NCBI GenBank assembly: GCA_050014415.1
Contig: JBEKDJ010000337.1
Span: 1-6,030, forward strand
Reading direction: 5' to 3'
Origin: JBEKDJ01 sp050014415
Lineage (GTDB): Bacteria > Desulfobacterota > BSN033 > UBA1163
DNA: 6,030 nucleotides
This document shows, one piece after another, positions 1-5,327 of this stretch. Under the pieces are notes generated by a model. The model searched no databases, had not been told where the DNA came from, and saw nothing but the letters and a program-made list of their open reading frames with translations. Each line of letters opens with the position of its first letter. The stretch's first letter is position 1. The position numbers were made by a program, and so were the translations under genes.

Positions 1-177
1 TCCTATCGCCAAGCCAATTTTCTCGTCTTGAAAGCTCCGGATATTCCTTCCGTGTTATTGGAGATCGCATACGTCACCAATAAAGAGGACGAGCGTTTGC
101 TCAAACAGAACGGGTTTCAGGAAAGAGTAGCTCGAACGGTGGCAAGCTCCATTAAGAAGTATTGCAAGGAACAATAA
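1..177 (+). CDS. N-acetylmuramoyl-L-alanine amidase (Amidase_3 family), C-terminal fragment
   Basis: Reading frame 1 is open from the window edge to a TAA at 175-177 and gives the last 58 residues of a protein whose start lies outside. The fragment reads FLVLKAPDIPSVLLE, then IAYVTNKEDERLL, then a helix ending in IKKYCKEQ. This matches the end of zinc-dependent Amidase_3 enzymes (AmiA/B/C, CwlD type), which cleave the bond between N-acetylmuramic acid and the stem peptide in periplasmic peptidoglycan. In that family the motif is P-x-V-L-x-E-x-x-F-x-[ST]-N and its Glu is catalytic; here that Glu is residue 21 of the fragment. The zinc-binding His/Glu residues and any signal peptide would lie upstream and cannot be seen. 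The gene converges on mobB with an 86 bp gap in which I see no convincing terminator hairpin. The family call is firm; the exact subtype is not determinable. Confidence 0.85.
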   Translation, partial: SYRQANFLVLKAPDIPSVLLEIAYVTNKEDERLLKQNGFQERVARTVASSIKKYCKEQ

Positions 178-263
178 AGAGATAACAGAACGAATCTTTC
201 TCTCAATACCAAAAACCAGATGCGGAAATTGTCCTTTGCTGAAAAGGGTTGAGTCCCATTCCC

Positions 264-869
264 TCACTCCTTCTCGATGTGAATCTCGATGCGCTCAGCT
301 GTTTCACAATCTTTGAGGGATCCAACCATTCCTCCGATAGCATTGCTCAGAAAACCTCTAACGAAACGGTTCAGGGGGATTTCCTTTCCATCAACCTTCA
401 GGGAGACACTCTCCTGTGCTTTTGAGACAAGAATTCTTTTTTCAATGAAGTCGGCAAGACCCTTTGTATCTTCCAAGTCGAAACAAGGGATGCCGATATC
501 GAAGGTTTGGTTTGAAACGATTGCAACGAGGTTGTCCTCCTTGGTACAGAGAAGTTCTTGGTGCTTCTCCCTTCGGAAAATCTCGATCTTGGGCTGGACA
601 TCCTTCTTATACCCTTCTGAAAGGATAAGATCTACATCTTGAATCAACTTTTCACGAACTTCCTCCAGGGTCAAATCCTTGTCTACATCTCGTATCAGGG
701 CAACTTTATTACGCGATGCGATGACTTCGCGATCTACCTCAAATCCGTGTACGTCATGTTTCACAGTAGCGATTCGGTGACCCCGACGAGTCAACTCGGG
801 CATCAATTTTTCAATCAACGTGGTCTTTCCACTATCTGATTTTCCAACAATGGAAATGATGGGTATCAC
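264..869 (-). CDS. mobB: Molybdopterin-guanine dinucleotide biosynthesis protein MobB, with C-terminal extension and apparent internal deletion
   Basis: This 201-residue protein is a P-loop GTPase that assists attachment of GMP to molybdopterin, giving the MGD cofactor of DMSO-reductase-family enzymes. Seen: Walker A GKSDSGKT (residues 9-16), the MobB signature TVKHDVHGFEVD (35-46), KVALIRDVDKDLTLEE (55-70), and DLILSEGYKKDVQPKIEIFR (80-99). A C-terminal domain (about 154-199, SLKVDGKEIPLN then FVRGFLSNAIGGMVGSLK) is an extension common in Desulfobacterota MobB. The start is GTG, set by GGAGGT on the minus strand (876-881) six bases upstream. It lies downstream of moeA on the same strand (152 bp gap), so the two are probably co-transcribed. 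Odd point: the usual GKDSWRHxxAGA-like segment after VDRE is absent and the frame goes straight to VIASRNKVAL. The protein may be impaired or structurally adjusted. Family call firm; activity uncertain. Confidence 0.9.
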   Translation of the reverse strand: MIPIISIVGKSDSGKTTLIEKLMPELTRRGHRIATVKHDVHGFEVDREVIASRNKVALIRDVDKDLTLEEVREKLIQDVDLILSEGYKKDVQPKIEIFRREKHQELLCTKEDNLVAIVSNQTFDIGIPCFDLEDTKGLADFIEKRILVSKAQESVSLKVDGKEIPLNRFVRGFLSNAIGGMVGSLKDCETAERIEIHIEKE

Positions 870-885
870 TTAGAAACCTCCCTCA
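870..885 (-). promoter_or_regulatory. Ribosome binding site deciding the GTG start of mobB
   Basis: On the minus strand GGGAGGT (876-882) lies six bases before the GTG at 869-867. It is a near-perfect Shine-Dalgarno match and the P-loop begins only nine residues into the protein, so no other start is competitive. Confidence 0.75.
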
Positions 886-886
886 G

Positions 887-1018
887 AAGGGTTCAAGGAT
901 TCGAGGATTCATGGGCTCAAGTGTCTTTTCCAAAGATTCAGCAACTCTTTCAATTTCTAATCTGAAGCGAATCTGGGTACCACACGACTCCTTGAAGCCT
1001 TGACCCCTTGAATCCCTT
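887..1018. repeat. Inverted arrays of an octamer (AAGGNNTC) between moeA and mobB
   Basis: On the plus strand, 887-918 is four head-to-tail 8-mers: AAGGGTTC, AAGGATTC, GAGGATTC, ATGGGCTC. On the minus strand, 1018-986 reads AAGGGATTC, AAGGGGTC, AAGGCTTC, AAGGAGTC. The element is thus two opposed four-unit arrays around a roughly 67 bp centre, and its right arm ends three bases before the moeA stop codon. In the moeA-mobB transcript the outer units can pair as AAGGG(A)TTCAAGG with CCTTGAACCCTT, 12 pairs with one bulged base. No T-run follows, so it is not an ordinary intrinsic terminator. It could stabilise mRNA ends, tune mobB expression, or be a short non-autonomous repeat. The structure is seen directly; the function is inference. 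Confidence 0.75.
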
Positions 1019-1021
1019 TCT

Positions 1022-2305
1022 TCAAAAATTCCGATCCAACAGTTGAACCTTCACTTTCCCTCCTGCCCTGACAATCTCTCGATCTTCAGGGATAACGATC
1101 AAGCCGTTTGCTCTGACCATTGATTTTAGAATTCCTGAGCCCTGATCCCCAGTCGTGGTGACAGAATATTGATCCTTCTCCGAAGAGACGAACCCTCTAA
1201 CGAAATAACGCATGCCAGGCTTCTTTTTAATCTCTTCTTTCAAGACGGCTTCGATGAGGGGTCGAAAGAGCTGGCGGTAGCCCATCATCTTTAGAAGGGA
1301 TGGCCTCACGAATTGTTCAAAAGAAATCATGGATGAAACTGGATTCCCTGGAAGGCCGAAGACGGGCTTTCCATGGAGCGTTCCAAAGACCAGAGGTTTC
1401 CCGGGCTTCATCGCCACTCTCCAGAAGACCGTCTCCATTCCCAAATCGGTCAAAGCATCTTTAACGAAGTCGTAATCCCCTACAGAGACTCCTGCGGAAG
1501 AGACGAGAACATCGGCCCGAATTCCTTGACGAAGTCTTTCTCTAATCTCTTTCCTTCGGTCCCCGGCAATTCCCAATTGAATGGGAACTGCGCCGCAATC
1601 CTTCACCTGAGCTGCTAAAGTATATGAATTGCTGGAAACGATTTTTATCCCCTTCAAATCTCCGTCGACATCTACCAATTCCTCCCCTGTACACAGGATC
1701 GCAACCAAAGGCCTCTGATAGACAGAGACAAAGGAGCGTCCGACAGAAGCAAGCATCCCGACCTCTCCTGGCCGCATGAAGTCCCCTCTGGAAAGGATGC
1801 AGCCTCCCTTCTTCACGTCCCCCCCAGCCCTTCGGATGCATTGGCCAAGAGGCGCCGCGTTGAAGATCGACGCAAAGCCATCCTTCTCTCGTGTTCCTTC
1901 CATCGGCAGGACGGTATCTGCCCCCTTTGGAATCGGAGCACCCGTCATAATTCGGACGGCTTGTCCTTTTCTGAGTCTCTTTGTCGAAACAGAACCCGCC
2001 GGTAGACTCTCGACCACTTCCAAGTGGACCGGGCGACGACTTGAGGCACTTCGGACGTCCGCGTGCTTCACAGCGTACCCATCCATCCCTGAATTATCGT
2101 AAGGGGGAAGACCACGAGGGGCATAGACGTCTTCTGTTGCCACCCTTCCCAAAGCTTCCAAGAGAGATACTTTTTCAGATCCTAAGGGTTGGACATGTGA
2201 AAGGACGCTGTCTAATGCCTCTTTAAAAGAAATCATCGTCATCAGAGGTGATTTGGCCACTTTAATCAAGAACTCCGTGATCAAAAACCTCCCTTCATAT
2301 AACAT
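1022..2305 (-). CDS. moeA: Molybdopterin molybdenumtransferase MoeA
   Basis: This 427-residue protein has the size and all usual blocks of MoeA, which inserts molybdate (or tungstate in W-using anaerobes) into adenylylated molybdopterin. Seen: PPYDNSGMDGYAV (67-79), GAPIPKGADTVLPME (122-136), RAGGDVKKG (159-167, including the Asp corresponding to the functional Asp of E. coli MoeA), CTGEELV (205-211), AGVSVGDYDF (271-280), FWRVAMKPGKPLVFG (294-308), VFGLPGNPVSSMISFEQ (315-331), and a C-terminal MoeA_C domain from about 345. No inactivating change is visible. The start is uncertain. ATG at 2305 has GAGG eight bases upstream, but homology begins near MTMISFKEAL (ATG at 2242 or 2236), where no Shine-Dalgarno is seen. 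It heads a leftward unit with mobB and diverges from the pseudogene at 2459. Cytoplasmic. Confidence 0.95.
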   Translation of the reverse strand: MLYEGRFLITEFLIKVAKSPLMTMISFKEALDSVLSHVQPLGSEKVSLLEALGRVATEDVYAPRGLPPYDNSGMDGYAVKHADVRSASSRRPVHLEVVESLPAGSVSTKRLRKGQAVRIMTGAPIPKGADTVLPMEGTREKDGFASIFNAAPLGQCIRRAGGDVKKGGCILSRGDFMRPGEVGMLASVGRSFVSVYQRPLVAILCTGEELVDVDGDLKGIKIVSSNSYTLAAQVKDCGAVPIQLGIAGDRRKEIRERLRQGIRADVLVSSAGVSVGDYDFVKDALTDLGMETVFWRVAMKPGKPLVFGTLHGKPVFGLPGNPVSSMISFEQFVRPSLLKMMGYRQLFRPLIEAVLKEEIKKKPGMRYFVRGFVSSEKDQYSVTTTGDQGSGILKSMVRANGLIVIPEDREIVRAGGKVKVQLLDRNF

Positions 2306-2458
2306 AAATCACGCCTCATTGGAATGGATGAGGCCTTATGTTACGATTCGATGGTCCACCCTTCGGCCAGCTGGTCTGGATCGGACGCATTGGAATGGGG
2401 CTGCCGATGGGGGACACGAGATAAACCCGCTAAGAAAAATAGGAAGAAGGGGGAGCCT
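2306..2458. other. Divergent intergenic region between moeA and the MBL pseudogene
   Basis: This 153 bp gap should hold the moeA promoter and 5' leader, but I find no convincing -35/-10 pair on either strand. It contains the hairpin at 2313-2334, a 10 bp direct repeat CATTGGAATG (2317-2326 and 2388-2397), and a GC-rich segment (about 2351-2386) with the palindrome CCAGCTGG enclosed by GTCC and GGAC. The structured, GC-rich leader before a molybdenum cofactor gene invites a riboswitch test, but I could not match it to the Moco RNA consensus by eye. Confidence 0.4.
2313..2334 (-). promoter_or_regulatory. Leader hairpin covering the putative moeA Shine-Dalgarno
   Basis: GCCTCAT (2313-2319) and ATGAGGC (2328-2334) are perfect 7 bp inverted repeats around an 8-base loop. 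In the moeA mRNA the strand nearest the gene contains the GAGG that would serve the ATG at 2305, so the folded hairpin would hide that site. The structure is seen directly; translational control is inferred and applies only if the 2305 start is the one used. Confidence 0.45.
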
Positions 2459-2784
2459 ATGAAAATCAAGATAACGATCTTGTGTGAGAATACGGTGGGC
2501 CACCGAATCGGTTCGGGCGAACATGGGTTTTCCGCGTTTATTGAGACCGATAAGGGGAACTGCCTCTTCGACACGGGGAGTGGTCATTCAATTGTGGCGA
2601 ACAGTCTCTCATTGAATAAAGATTTGAAGAGCATCAAGAAGAGAGTATTAAAGCTCTAAAAAAGATGCAGATTGAAAGGATTGGCGCTTCCCATTGTACA
2701 GGCATGAGCGGGGCTTTCAGGCTTCATCAGGAATTCGGAGACCGATTCTTTCATGGGTATGTAGGAAGTACTTTGGAATTATAA
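2459..2784 (+). pseudogene. Remnant of an MBL-fold metallo-hydrolase (dihydropterin ribofuranosyl-aminobenzene phosphate synthase-like)
   Basis: The 5' piece, ATG at 2459 to about 2635, encodes MKIKITILCENTVGHRIGSG, then EHGFSAFIET, then CLFDTGSG; this is the typical N-terminus of this MBL subfamily. It runs out of frame and stops at 2657-2659. A second piece in another frame, about 2640-2784, encodes EESIKALKKMQIERIGASHC and then TGMSGAFRLHQEF, ending GYVGSTLEL; this is the matching C-terminus with its conserved HCTG. Family members are roughly 250-280 residues, so about 150 or more are missing, including the HxHxDH metal-binding motif expected right after the LKSIKK stretch. The deletion plus frame change means no active enzyme. 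GGGGGAG sits just before the ATG. The family call is confident from both ends; the original substrate is not known. Confidence 0.85.
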
Positions 2785-2900
2785 AAGGATCTTTTAGAGG
2801 CCGGTTATAATAGAATAGCTCAAATATCAACAAATTAGCCTTTACTTCAAATCCGCAATCAATCTTCTATCTTAATTTCTTGACAATCGAGAGAATTTGA

Positions 2901-2916
2901 TGAAGTTCGAACTTCA
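2901..2916. promoter_or_regulatory. 16 bp perfect palindrome, candidate operator
   Basis: TGAAGTTCGAACTTCA at 2901-2916 equals its own reverse complement. It lies 79 bp before the bzdP-like start and just downstream of a TTGACA at 2880-2885, where a -10 box or transcription start would be expected. The uninterrupted dyad suits a dimeric regulator better than an RNA hairpin. No regulator gene is in the window, so the binding protein is unknown. Confidence 0.45.
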
Positions 2917-2981
2917 AGAATGATTGATGTCTTTGTGACCGAAACTTTAGGGCTTAAGAAGGTAGCACGAAGATAAAAATG

Positions 2982-2990
2982 AAAGGAGGT
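2982..2990 (+). promoter_or_regulatory. Strong Shine-Dalgarno of the bzdP-like gene
   Basis: AAAGGAGGT lies five bases before the ATG at 2996. It is the strongest ribosome binding site in the window and fixes that start. Confidence 0.8.
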
Positions 2991-2995
2991 CCATA

Positions 2996-3826
2996 ATGAT
3001 AGTCGCGGGAATAGATGTTGGTGGTAAAAACGTTCACATTGTGATTAAGAAGGATGGCCAGATACTCGGCAAAGTAACGGGTCCAACGGGAATCAAGAAA
3101 GCAGAAGCAGTGGAACAACTCTACAACGAAGTCCTCAAAAAAGCCGGTCTGACCCGAAAGGATATCGAGCGAGTGGTGGCCACTGGGAGTGCGGCTAAAC
3201 GAGTGGCCTTTGCGAATGGCTTCATCCCCGATGCCGCGGCAGATGCCCGTGGGGTCAACAAACTAATTCCCTCAGCAAGGACAGTCATTGACGTGGGGGC
3301 AGAAGAAGGCCGCGCGATCAAAGTCGGCCCTGAAGGGAAAGTTTTGGACTTTGCCATCAACGAGAAATGCGCTGCCGGTACAGGCACCTTTGTTGAGGCC
3401 ATGTCCAGGGCCCTTGAGATTTCTGTGGACGAAATGTCCAAGATCACTCTTCAGTCCACCCAAACCCTTTCGACCAATGCCCAATGCGCAGTGTTCGGAG
3501 AATCCGAGGTGGTCTCACTGATTCATCAAAAGACACCCAAACCAGATATTGCCCGTGCATTGATGAATGCCATTGCCGGAAGGATTGCATCCGTCGCACG
3601 TATTGTGGGACTGGACAAGGATGTGGTGATGGTCGGCGGCATGGCAAGAAACGCTGGGTTTGTTGACTCTCTTAAAAAGAATATTGAAATGGATGTTAAA
3701 GTGCCAGAGGATCCCGATTACATGGGGGCTCTGGGGGCAGCCGAAGCGGCACTCGCCGGGGTCATGACAGAAGAAGTCAAGGCAAAGGTCTTGGAAAAAG
3801 AAACCGTCACAGCAGGGAAAGGTTAA
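2996..3826 (+). CDS. bzdP: Benzoyl-CoA reductase ATPase subunit, BadF/BadG/BcrA/BcrD family (BzdP-like)
   Basis: This 276-residue ASKHA-fold (actin/Hsc70-like) ATPase is one of the two electron-activating subunits of class I, ATP-dependent benzoyl-CoA reductase; relatives activate 2-hydroxyacyl-CoA dehydratases. Seen: phosphate-1 loop GIDVGGKNVH (5-14), DVGAEEGRAIKV (99-110) at the phosphate-2 position, NEKCAAGTGTF (122-132), NAQCAVFGESEVVSL (161-175), adenosine-loop region VVMVGGMARNAGFVDSLKK (210-228) and GALGAAEAALAG (244-255). Cys125 and Cys164 match the two cysteines through which each subunit ligates a shared [4Fe-4S] cluster. The usual GGQD of activators is replaced by GAEE, which I recall as normal for this branch. 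It is 45 bp upstream of bzdQ, so co-transcription is likely. The family is certain. The bzdP label rests on order and motif, and a stand-alone dehydratase activator is the main alternative. Confidence 0.75.
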   Translation: MIVAGIDVGGKNVHIVIKKDGQILGKVTGPTGIKKAEAVEQLYNEVLKKAGLTRKDIERVVATGSAAKRVAFANGFIPDAAADARGVNKLIPSARTVIDVGAEEGRAIKVGPEGKVLDFAINEKCAAGTGTFVEAMSRALEISVDEMSKITLQSTQTLSTNAQCAVFGESEVVSLIHQKTPKPDIARALMNAIAGRIASVARIVGLDKDVVMVGGMARNAGFVDSLKKNIEMDVKVPEDPDYMGALGAAEAALAGVMTEEVKAKVLEKETVTAGKG

Positions 3827-3871
3827 TTGTTTAAGACAACTCAATCGCCTGGCATAAGGAAGGAAGAAAAA

Positions 3872-4810
3872 ATGGCAGAGGATGTAAAGAAAACCCAAGA
3901 ATTCTGGAGATGGCCCGAAACCAATTGGGTCAACCCGGATATAGATTGGAAAAAAGGTAAGGTAATCACGGCTGGAGTGGATGTCGGATCGGTGAGCACT
4001 CAAGCAGTCATTATGGTCGATGGTGAGTTTTTCGCCTATGGCAACACGCGGACCTGTTCAGACAGTCCAAACAGTGCCAGAAAAGGCATGAGCTTCGCGT
4101 TGGAAAAAACCGATATGAAGATCGAATATATCGATTACTGTATCGGTACCGGTTATGGACGCGTGAACGTACCTATGGCTCAGCAGTCCATTACTGAGAT
4201 CTCCTGCCACGCTCGAGGAGCCAACTTCATGTATGGTCCGGAAGTGAGAACCGTCATGGATATGGGAGGTCAGGATTGTAAAGCCATCAATGTCGATGAT
4301 CGGGGCAAGGTTCTCAATTTTATGATGAATGACAAATGTGCCGCTGGAACCGGACGGGGGATGGAAGTTTTTGCAGATCTGATCAGGGTTCCCGTCTGGG
4401 AGATCGGAAAGCGCTCCTTCCAGATTCAAAAGGAACCGCCGATGATTAGCAGTACTTGTGTCGTATTTGCCAAGAGTGAAGTCGTTGGCCTATTAGAGTC
4501 AGGGATGCCTGAAAACGATATTATGGCCGGTTATTGCTCCGCTATGGCGCATCGGATCATGGAATTGCTTAACCGTCTGGGTGTGAAAGAAAAATTCGTC
4601 ATCACGGGCGGGATTGCCAAAAACGAAGGTGTTGTGAAAAGACTCGAGAAGGAATTGGGTATTAAAACTGCTGAAGGTGTCTGGTACAAGAAAGACTATC
4701 TCGATCGTAGTTATCCCTTTGACACTCAGCTCGCCGGTGGCATCGGAGCAGCCCTATTCGGACAGGCTTTGTTGAAGATGGGAAAGGCCAAGAGTGCAAG
4801 AAAAGCATAA
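3872..4810 (+). CDS. bzdQ: Benzoyl-CoA reductase, bzd-type, ATPase subunit Q
   Basis: This 312-residue protein is the partner ASKHA ATPase of the preceding subunit. Seen: N-terminal extension with EFWRWPETNWV (10-20), phosphate-1 loop GVDVGSVSTQAV (35-46), GTGYGR (92-97), DMGGQDCKAI (130-139), NDKCAAGTGRGMEVFA (153-168), STCVVFAKSEVVGLL (194-208), adenosine loop VITGGIAKNEGVVKRLE (243-259) and AGGIGAALFG (288-297). Cys156 and Cys196 are the expected [4Fe-4S] ligands, so this and the previous protein can share one cluster. All nucleotide loops are intact. I chose the ATG at 3872 because AAGGAAGGAAG (3856-3866) sits just before it; a TTG at 3827, directly after the upstream stop, would add 15 residues but has no such site. 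In the cytoplasmic complex ATP hydrolysis here lowers the cluster potential to push electrons into benzoyl-CoA. Assignment to Q is from length, N-terminus and order. Confidence 0.78.
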   Translation: MAEDVKKTQEFWRWPETNWVNPDIDWKKGKVITAGVDVGSVSTQAVIMVDGEFFAYGNTRTCSDSPNSARKGMSFALEKTDMKIEYIDYCIGTGYGRVNVPMAQQSITEISCHARGANFMYGPEVRTVMDMGGQDCKAINVDDRGKVLNFMMNDKCAAGTGRGMEVFADLIRVPVWEIGKRSFQIQKEPPMISSTCVVFAKSEVVGLLESGMPENDIMAGYCSAMAHRIMELLNRLGVKEKFVITGGIAKNEGVVKRLEKELGIKTAEGVWYKKDYLDRSYPFDTQLAGGIGAALFGQALLKMGKAKSARKA

Positions 4811-4816
4811 GATAAA

Positions 4817-4919
4817 TAACCAATGACCAAATGACTAAGCTTGTTTGCTTGGGAAATTGATTCTTGGTGATTGGAATCTATTGGGTGTTGGGGATTGGGT
4901 TATTGGTTAGTGGAGTTGG
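4817..4919. repeat. Opposed short-period repeats (CCAATGA / TTGGNNN) between bzdQ and the ferredoxin
   Basis: Seven TTGG cores occur at 4864, 4871, 4881, 4888, 4895, 4903 and 4916, mostly 7-8 bases apart. Opposed copies CCAATGA and CCAAATGA lie at 4820-4834. The left arm CCAATGACCAA (4820-4830) matches the reverse complement of 4864-4874 at 10 of 11 bases, and TAACCAAT (4817-4824) is perfectly complementary to ATTGGTTA (4902-4909), so alternative stems are possible. Its layout resembles the octamer element at 887-1018. Function unknown. Confidence 0.6.
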
Positions 4920-4940
4920 AGACCTCCTCATGAGGGTCTC
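4919..4940 (+). promoter_or_regulatory. Stem-loop just before the ferredoxin ribosome binding site
   Basis: GAGAC (4919-4923) pairs with GTCTC (4936-4940) around the 10 bp palindrome CCTCATGAGG (4926-4935), with a two-base bulge on the left arm. Only TTT follows, which is weak for intrinsic termination. The GGAG of the ferredoxin gene begins ten bases downstream. It could be an mRNA 5' stabiliser, a processing site or a partial terminator that changes ferredoxin level relative to the reductase subunits. Confidence 0.45.
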
Positions 4941-4958
4941 TTTCAAATTGGAGAAAAC

Positions 4959-5273
4959 ATGATCGCAAATTATGGTTTCAGGGATGGTTCCGGTGACTGG
5001 TATGTCACTATTGATACAGATAAATGCAACGGATGTGGTAAGTGCGCTGAGGTCTGTCCGGCAAAAATCCTCGAAATAGGACCGGATGAGATTGACATCT
5101 TCCGTGAAGAACCCGTGGCTTTTGTGAAGCATGAGGAGCGAAAGAAGATCAGGTATAGTTGCGCTCCTTGTCGGCCTGGTTACGGGGAGGAACCACCCCC
5201 CTGTGTCGGTGTCTGTGAGCCGAAAGCCATCTCTCATTCAGAAGGATGGAAGATCATGTACTGGCATAAATAG
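4959..5273 (+). CDS. 2[4Fe-4S] ferredoxin of the benzoyl-CoA reductase cluster (BzdM-like)
   Basis: This 104-residue cytoplasmic protein carries two [4Fe-4S] binding motifs. The first is canonical, C23-x2-C26-x2-C29-x3-C33-P (CNGCGKCAEVCP). The second is spread out, C68-x2-C71-x10-C82-x3-C86-P (CAPC, then CVGVCEP), like the insertion seen in Allochromatium-type ferredoxins, a class that includes the low-potential ferredoxin donating electrons to Thauera benzoyl-CoA reductase. An acidic linker lies between the two. The ATG at 4959 follows GGAG at five-base spacing. Position directly after bzdP-bzdQ matches bzdM in the Azoarcus bzd cluster, so I infer that it passes electrons to the BzdP/BzdQ cluster. 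The 148 bp gap from bzdQ, filled with repeats and a hairpin, suggests separate tuning. Ferredoxin fold is certain; the partner is inferred. Confidence 0.88.
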   Translation: MIANYGFRDGSGDWYVTIDTDKCNGCGKCAEVCPAKILEIGPDEIDIFREEPVAFVKHEERKKIRYSCAPCRPGYGEEPPPCVGVCEPKAISHSEGWKIMYWHK

Positions 5274-5327
5274 TTTCTCTCCAGCTCATGGAATGATATA
5301 AGCGTACCGTTCTATTCCCGGAGTGCC

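Larger units (their letters stand above)
2785..2995. other. AT-rich intergenic region upstream of the bzdP-like gene
   Basis: This 211 bp stretch has no supportable gene and probably holds the promoter of the reductase genes. A perfect TTGACA lies at 2880-2885, but no good -10 sits at 16-18 bp; a TATAAT at 2806-2811 lacks a -35. A 16 bp palindrome starts 15 bp after the TTGACA. An 18-codon ORF (2920-2976) is present but has no ribosome binding site and no recognisable similarity. Confidence 0.45.

Noticed and set aside
178..263. Bidirectional terminator between the amidase gene and mobB.
   Set aside because: Only 4-5 bp stems with long loops and no T-run could be found.
289..642. Plus-strand ORF of 117 codons inside mobB.
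   Set aside because: It lies fully antisense to a gene with clear MobB motifs, and its Ser/Arg-rich product looks like a shadow translation.
887..1018. CRISPR-like array.
   Set aside because: The units are 8 bases, contiguous, degenerate and on both strands, without spacers or cas genes.
2676..2700. Sigma54-like promoter (TGGCGC followed by TTGT) upstream of the bzdP-like gene.
   Set aside because: The invariant GC of the -12 element is absent and the sequence is explained as the conserved GASHCTG codons of the pseudogene.
2880..2908. Sigma70 promoter with TTGACA at 2880-2885 for the reductase genes.
   Set aside because: No acceptable -10 hexamer occurs at 16-18 bp spacing; only the isolated -35-like box and the palindrome are supportable.
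2920..2976. 18-codon ORF (ATG to TAA) just before the bzdP-like gene, possibly a leader peptide or the tail of a lost gene.
   Set aside because: It has no ribosome binding site, no recognisable similarity and a length expected by chance.
3515..4003. Minus-strand ORF of 162 codons spanning the end of bzdP and the start of bzdQ.
   Set aside because: It is antisense to two genes with conserved catalytic loops; its Cys/His/Phe-rich product is typical of shadow frames.
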